DNA of 6,090 nt from Alloprevotella sp. (lineage in GTDB: Bacteria > Bacteroidota > Bacteroidia > Bacteroidales > Bacteroidaceae), in NCBI GenBank assembly GCA_015259235.1, contig JABZGM010000126.1, positions 1 through 6,090 of the forward strand, read 5' to 3'. This document shows, one piece after another, positions 4,237 through 6,090 of this stretch; position 1 is the first letter of the stretch, and each line of letters starts with the position of its first letter. The position numbers and the translations under genes were made by a program. Under the pieces are notes generated by a model, which did no database searches, was not told where the DNA came from, and saw nothing but the letters and a program-made list of their open reading frames with translations.

Positions 4237-6090
4237 ATGGCAACAACGATGAAATTTCCTGTTTATCACGATTCGTCCATCATGGCACACGTTGCAGCAG
4301 ATGGTCGCATACAAAGTTTGAATGAACATGCAGCAGGAGTAGCTAAACGTTGTGCAAAATTTCTCATTGGTGTCGGCCATCCAGTACTTGCACCACTTGG
4401 AGAACTTTTAGGTCTGCTGCATGATTTAGGCAAAACACAACCAGCTTTTCAAAACTATCTCCGAAAGGTTGCTATAGAGAAAACGATAGCCCCCAAAGCT
4501 CCACATAGTATGGTAGGTGCTGCGTATGCAGGATATGATAAGTTAACCCAAAACTTTCCTGCTATCTTTGGGATTCTTTCGTATGTGATTAGTGGTCACC
4601 ATAGAGGGTTGTACGATTATGATCAATTAGATGACAATCTTCGCAGTCAAGAGTTGGGAAAGAGGACTATGGATTGTGCGGAAGACTTCAAAATTGGTTT
4701 TGGTATTTTGATGGATTTTCTTCAGCTACATGGGAAAACTATTGAGGAATATCTACAAGATATTACGAGCCATAGTAATGCACAAGCTATGGTTCGACTA
4801 TGCTTTTCTTGTTTGATTGATGCAGATTTCTTAGATACGGAGGAGTTTATGGATGCTGCACGTCAAGAGATGCGACAGCAAATTACTGCGGCATACGAGT
4901 GTATGGCTGTACTGCAGAAAAAGTTGCAAGATTATACAGGAAGCTTTAGAGCGAATACTCCAGTTAATATGGCGCGCGCGCAGTTTCTTTCTACTTGTCG
5001 GCAGCATGGAAGCCAATGTGAATTGGGATATTATTCCCTTTTTCTTCCTACTGGTGGTGGAAAAACTCTCTCTTCTATGGCGTGGGCTCTGGAGACTGCT
5101 TTGCATCATGGACTGCAGCGTATCATTTATGTCATTCCTTATACTTCTATCATAACGCAAACCGCGCAGGTGTTTAAACAAATCTTTGGAGAGCACAATG
5201 TTCTAGAACATCATTCTGAATTTCAGGAATCAGTTTCTTCTGTGCGAGAGACAAATACGTTGACGTCTTCTTCCACTGACGATGAGGCGTATAGTCCTTA
5301 TCGACTCATTTGTGAGAATTGGGATGCGCCGATTATCGTCACCACCAATGTGCGATTCTTTGAAAGTGCTTTCTCTCATAAGGTTTCTGCCACGCGCAAA
5401 ATGCATAATGTGGCGCGTTCTGTTGTTGTTTTTGATGAAGTGCAGCAATTTCCTAATGCCTTTCTCAATCCAATGTTGCATGGTCTAGATAATCTTCGTG
5501 AAGTCTTTCAATGCCAGTGTTTGTTTTGTTCGGCAACTTTGCCTTCTTTCGATCGGAATCACAACAGTCCCTTCAAGCATGTGAAAGATTTTTATGCGCT
5601 CCAACATAGGCTATCCCCGATAGTGGATATAACTGCTGAAATGGTAGCTCCTTTCGAGAGAGTACATTATCATCTAAAACCTATATCATTGACCTATGCA
5701 GAACTAGCTATGCGTTTAAAGCAGCACACTTCAGGCTTGTGTGTTGTGAATACTCGAAAAGAGGCTGCAGTGTTGTATCTAGAATTGCTGGAGCAAGGAT
5801 GCCCTCCAGAACAGCTATTGCATCTGTCTCGCAATATGTGTTCATCGCATTTGAAGACTGCAATCACAGCTATTCGAGAACGAATGGCGCAAGATATTCC
5901 CACCTTAGTCGTGAGTACGCCACTCATTGAGGCTGGGGTAGATTTGGATTTTCCTGTAGTATATCGAACTAAGACAGGGTTAGATGGAATCATTCAAGCT
6001 GGAGGTCGATGCAACAGAGAGGGTAAACGTGCAGAACGCGGAGAAGTTTTTGTAGTAGATCTTATAGAAGGTGGTCAACTACAAGGCGAT
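4237..6090 (+). CDS. cas3: CRISPR-associated helicase-nuclease Cas3 (HD domain fused to SF2 helicase), 3' end outside window
   Basis: Cas3 is the effector of type I CRISPR systems: recruited by Cascade at a target R-loop, it nicks and degrades DNA while translocating with ATP. The frame is open for 618 codons to the right edge. The N-terminal HD nuclease shows His31, HD at 62-63 in LLHDLGK, His90, HH at 121-122 in GHHRG, and IDAD at 194-197. The helicase has Walker A PTGGGKT (271-277), motif II DEVQ (400-403), motif III SAT (432-434), motif V VSTPLIEAGVDLD (559-571), and motif VI QAGGRCNRE (587-595). All are intact, so the visible part looks functional. The missing end is probably like the inverted fragment at 737-165, giving about 789 residues. 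Start ATG 4237 follows an AT-rich leader; ATG 4249 is an alternative four codons on. A single HD-helicase polypeptide of this size and DEVQ in motif II suit subtype I-C or I-B. The deciding cas5, cas7 and cas8 genes are not in view. Confidence 0.95.
   Translation, partial: MATTMKFPVYHDSSIMAHVAADGRIQSLNEHAAGVAKRCAKFLIGVGHPVLAPLGELLGLLHDLGKTQPAFQNYLRKVAIEKTIAPKAPHSMVGAAYAGYDKLTQNFPAIFGILSYVISGHHRGLYDYDQLDDNLRSQELGKRTMDCAEDFKIGFGILMDFLQLHGKTIEEYLQDITSHSNAQAMVRLCFSCLIDADFLDTEEFMDAARQEMRQQITAAYECMAVLQKKLQDYTGSFRANTPVNMARAQFLSTCRQHGSQCELGYYSLFLPTGGGKTLSSMAWALETALHHGLQRIIYVIPYTSIITQTAQVFKQIFGEHNVLEHHSEFQESVSSVRETNTLTSSSTDDEAYSPYRLICENWDAPIIVTTNVRFFESAFSHKVSATRKMHNVARSVVVFDEVQQFPNAFLNPMLHGLDNLREVFQCQCLFCSATLPSFDRNHNSPFKHVKDFYALQHRLSPIVDITAEMVAPFERVHYHLKPISLTYAELAMRLKQHTSGLCVVNTRKEAAVLYLELLEQGCPPEQLLHLSRNMCSSHLKTAITAIRERMAQDIPTLVVSTPLIEAGVDLDFPVVYRTKTGLDGIIQAGGRCNREGKRAERGEVFVVDLIEGGQLQGD
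6037..6090 (+). repeat. Inverted copy (right member) of the cas3 segment, 54 bp identical
   Basis: This segment encodes Cas3 residues RGEVFVVDLIEGGQLQGD (601-618), just after helicase motif VI, and is identical to the reverse complement of 681-734. The match runs to the very last base of the window, so its full length on this side is unknown. On the left side the Cas3-like frame continues to 165, so a full repeat could reach about 570 bp or more. Confidence 0.95.

Noticed and set aside
3851..4246. Minus-strand frame across the end of ponA and the terminator
   Set aside because: It reads through a strong hairpin and the ponA tail, with low-complexity translation and no start context.
4831..5196. 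Minus-strand frame opposite cas3, and other short frames on both strands within cas3 (for example 4853-5155)
   Set aside because: They overlap the continuous cas3 frame with all expected motifs and show no domain of their own.
1..6090. CRISPR array expected near cas3
   Set aside because: No regularly spaced direct repeats with unique spacers are visible. The only repeats are the inverted cas3 pair and the nested palindrome at 38-148.

Overview
The window looks like chromosomal DNA from a member of the Bacteroidales, probably Prevotella- or Porphyromonas-like. The reasons are a near-perfect Bacteroidetes-type promoter (TTTG, 19 bases, TATTTTTG) in front of the large gene, AT-rich leaders without Shine-Dalgarno sequences, and a small HAD hydrolase of the kind typified by BT_0820 of Bacteroides thetaiotaomicron. 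Genus is an inference.

Layout from left to right. Positions 2-94 hold the last 30 codons of an unrecognised gene. Its tail runs into a nested inverted repeat (38-148) wrapped around a 16-bp bidirectional terminator hairpin (71-117). On the minus strand, 737-165 encodes the C-terminal 190 residues of a Cas3 helicase-nuclease with no start codon and no helicase motifs. On the plus strand follow a HAD-family phosphatase (841-1251), a class A penicillin-binding protein of the PBP1A type (1475-4108) with its own promoter and a strong terminator, and a CRISPR-associated cas3 gene (4237-6090) that is open through the right edge. That cas3 has no stop in the window, but 618 codons can be read with all expected HD-nuclease and helicase motifs.

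The main observation is that the two ends of the window match each other in inverted orientation. The last 54 bases (6037-6090, inside cas3) are identical to the reverse complement of 681-734. The minus-strand fragment therefore continues exactly where the window cuts off the plus-strand cas3. Joining the 599 residues upstream of the match to the 190 residues of the fragment predicts a complete Cas3 of about 789 residues. The HAD-PBP1A-cas3 block is thus flanked by inverted copies of the cas3 3' region. This could be a truncated duplication, one boundary of an inversion, an invertible segment, or an assembly artefact at a contig end. The window alone cannot decide.

The HAD enzyme and PBP1A are ordinary housekeeping genes with no evident functional link to cas3. 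A strong terminator separates ponA from cas3. No CRISPR array, tRNA, rRNA or complete transposase is visible, and the remaining cas genes would have to lie outside the window.
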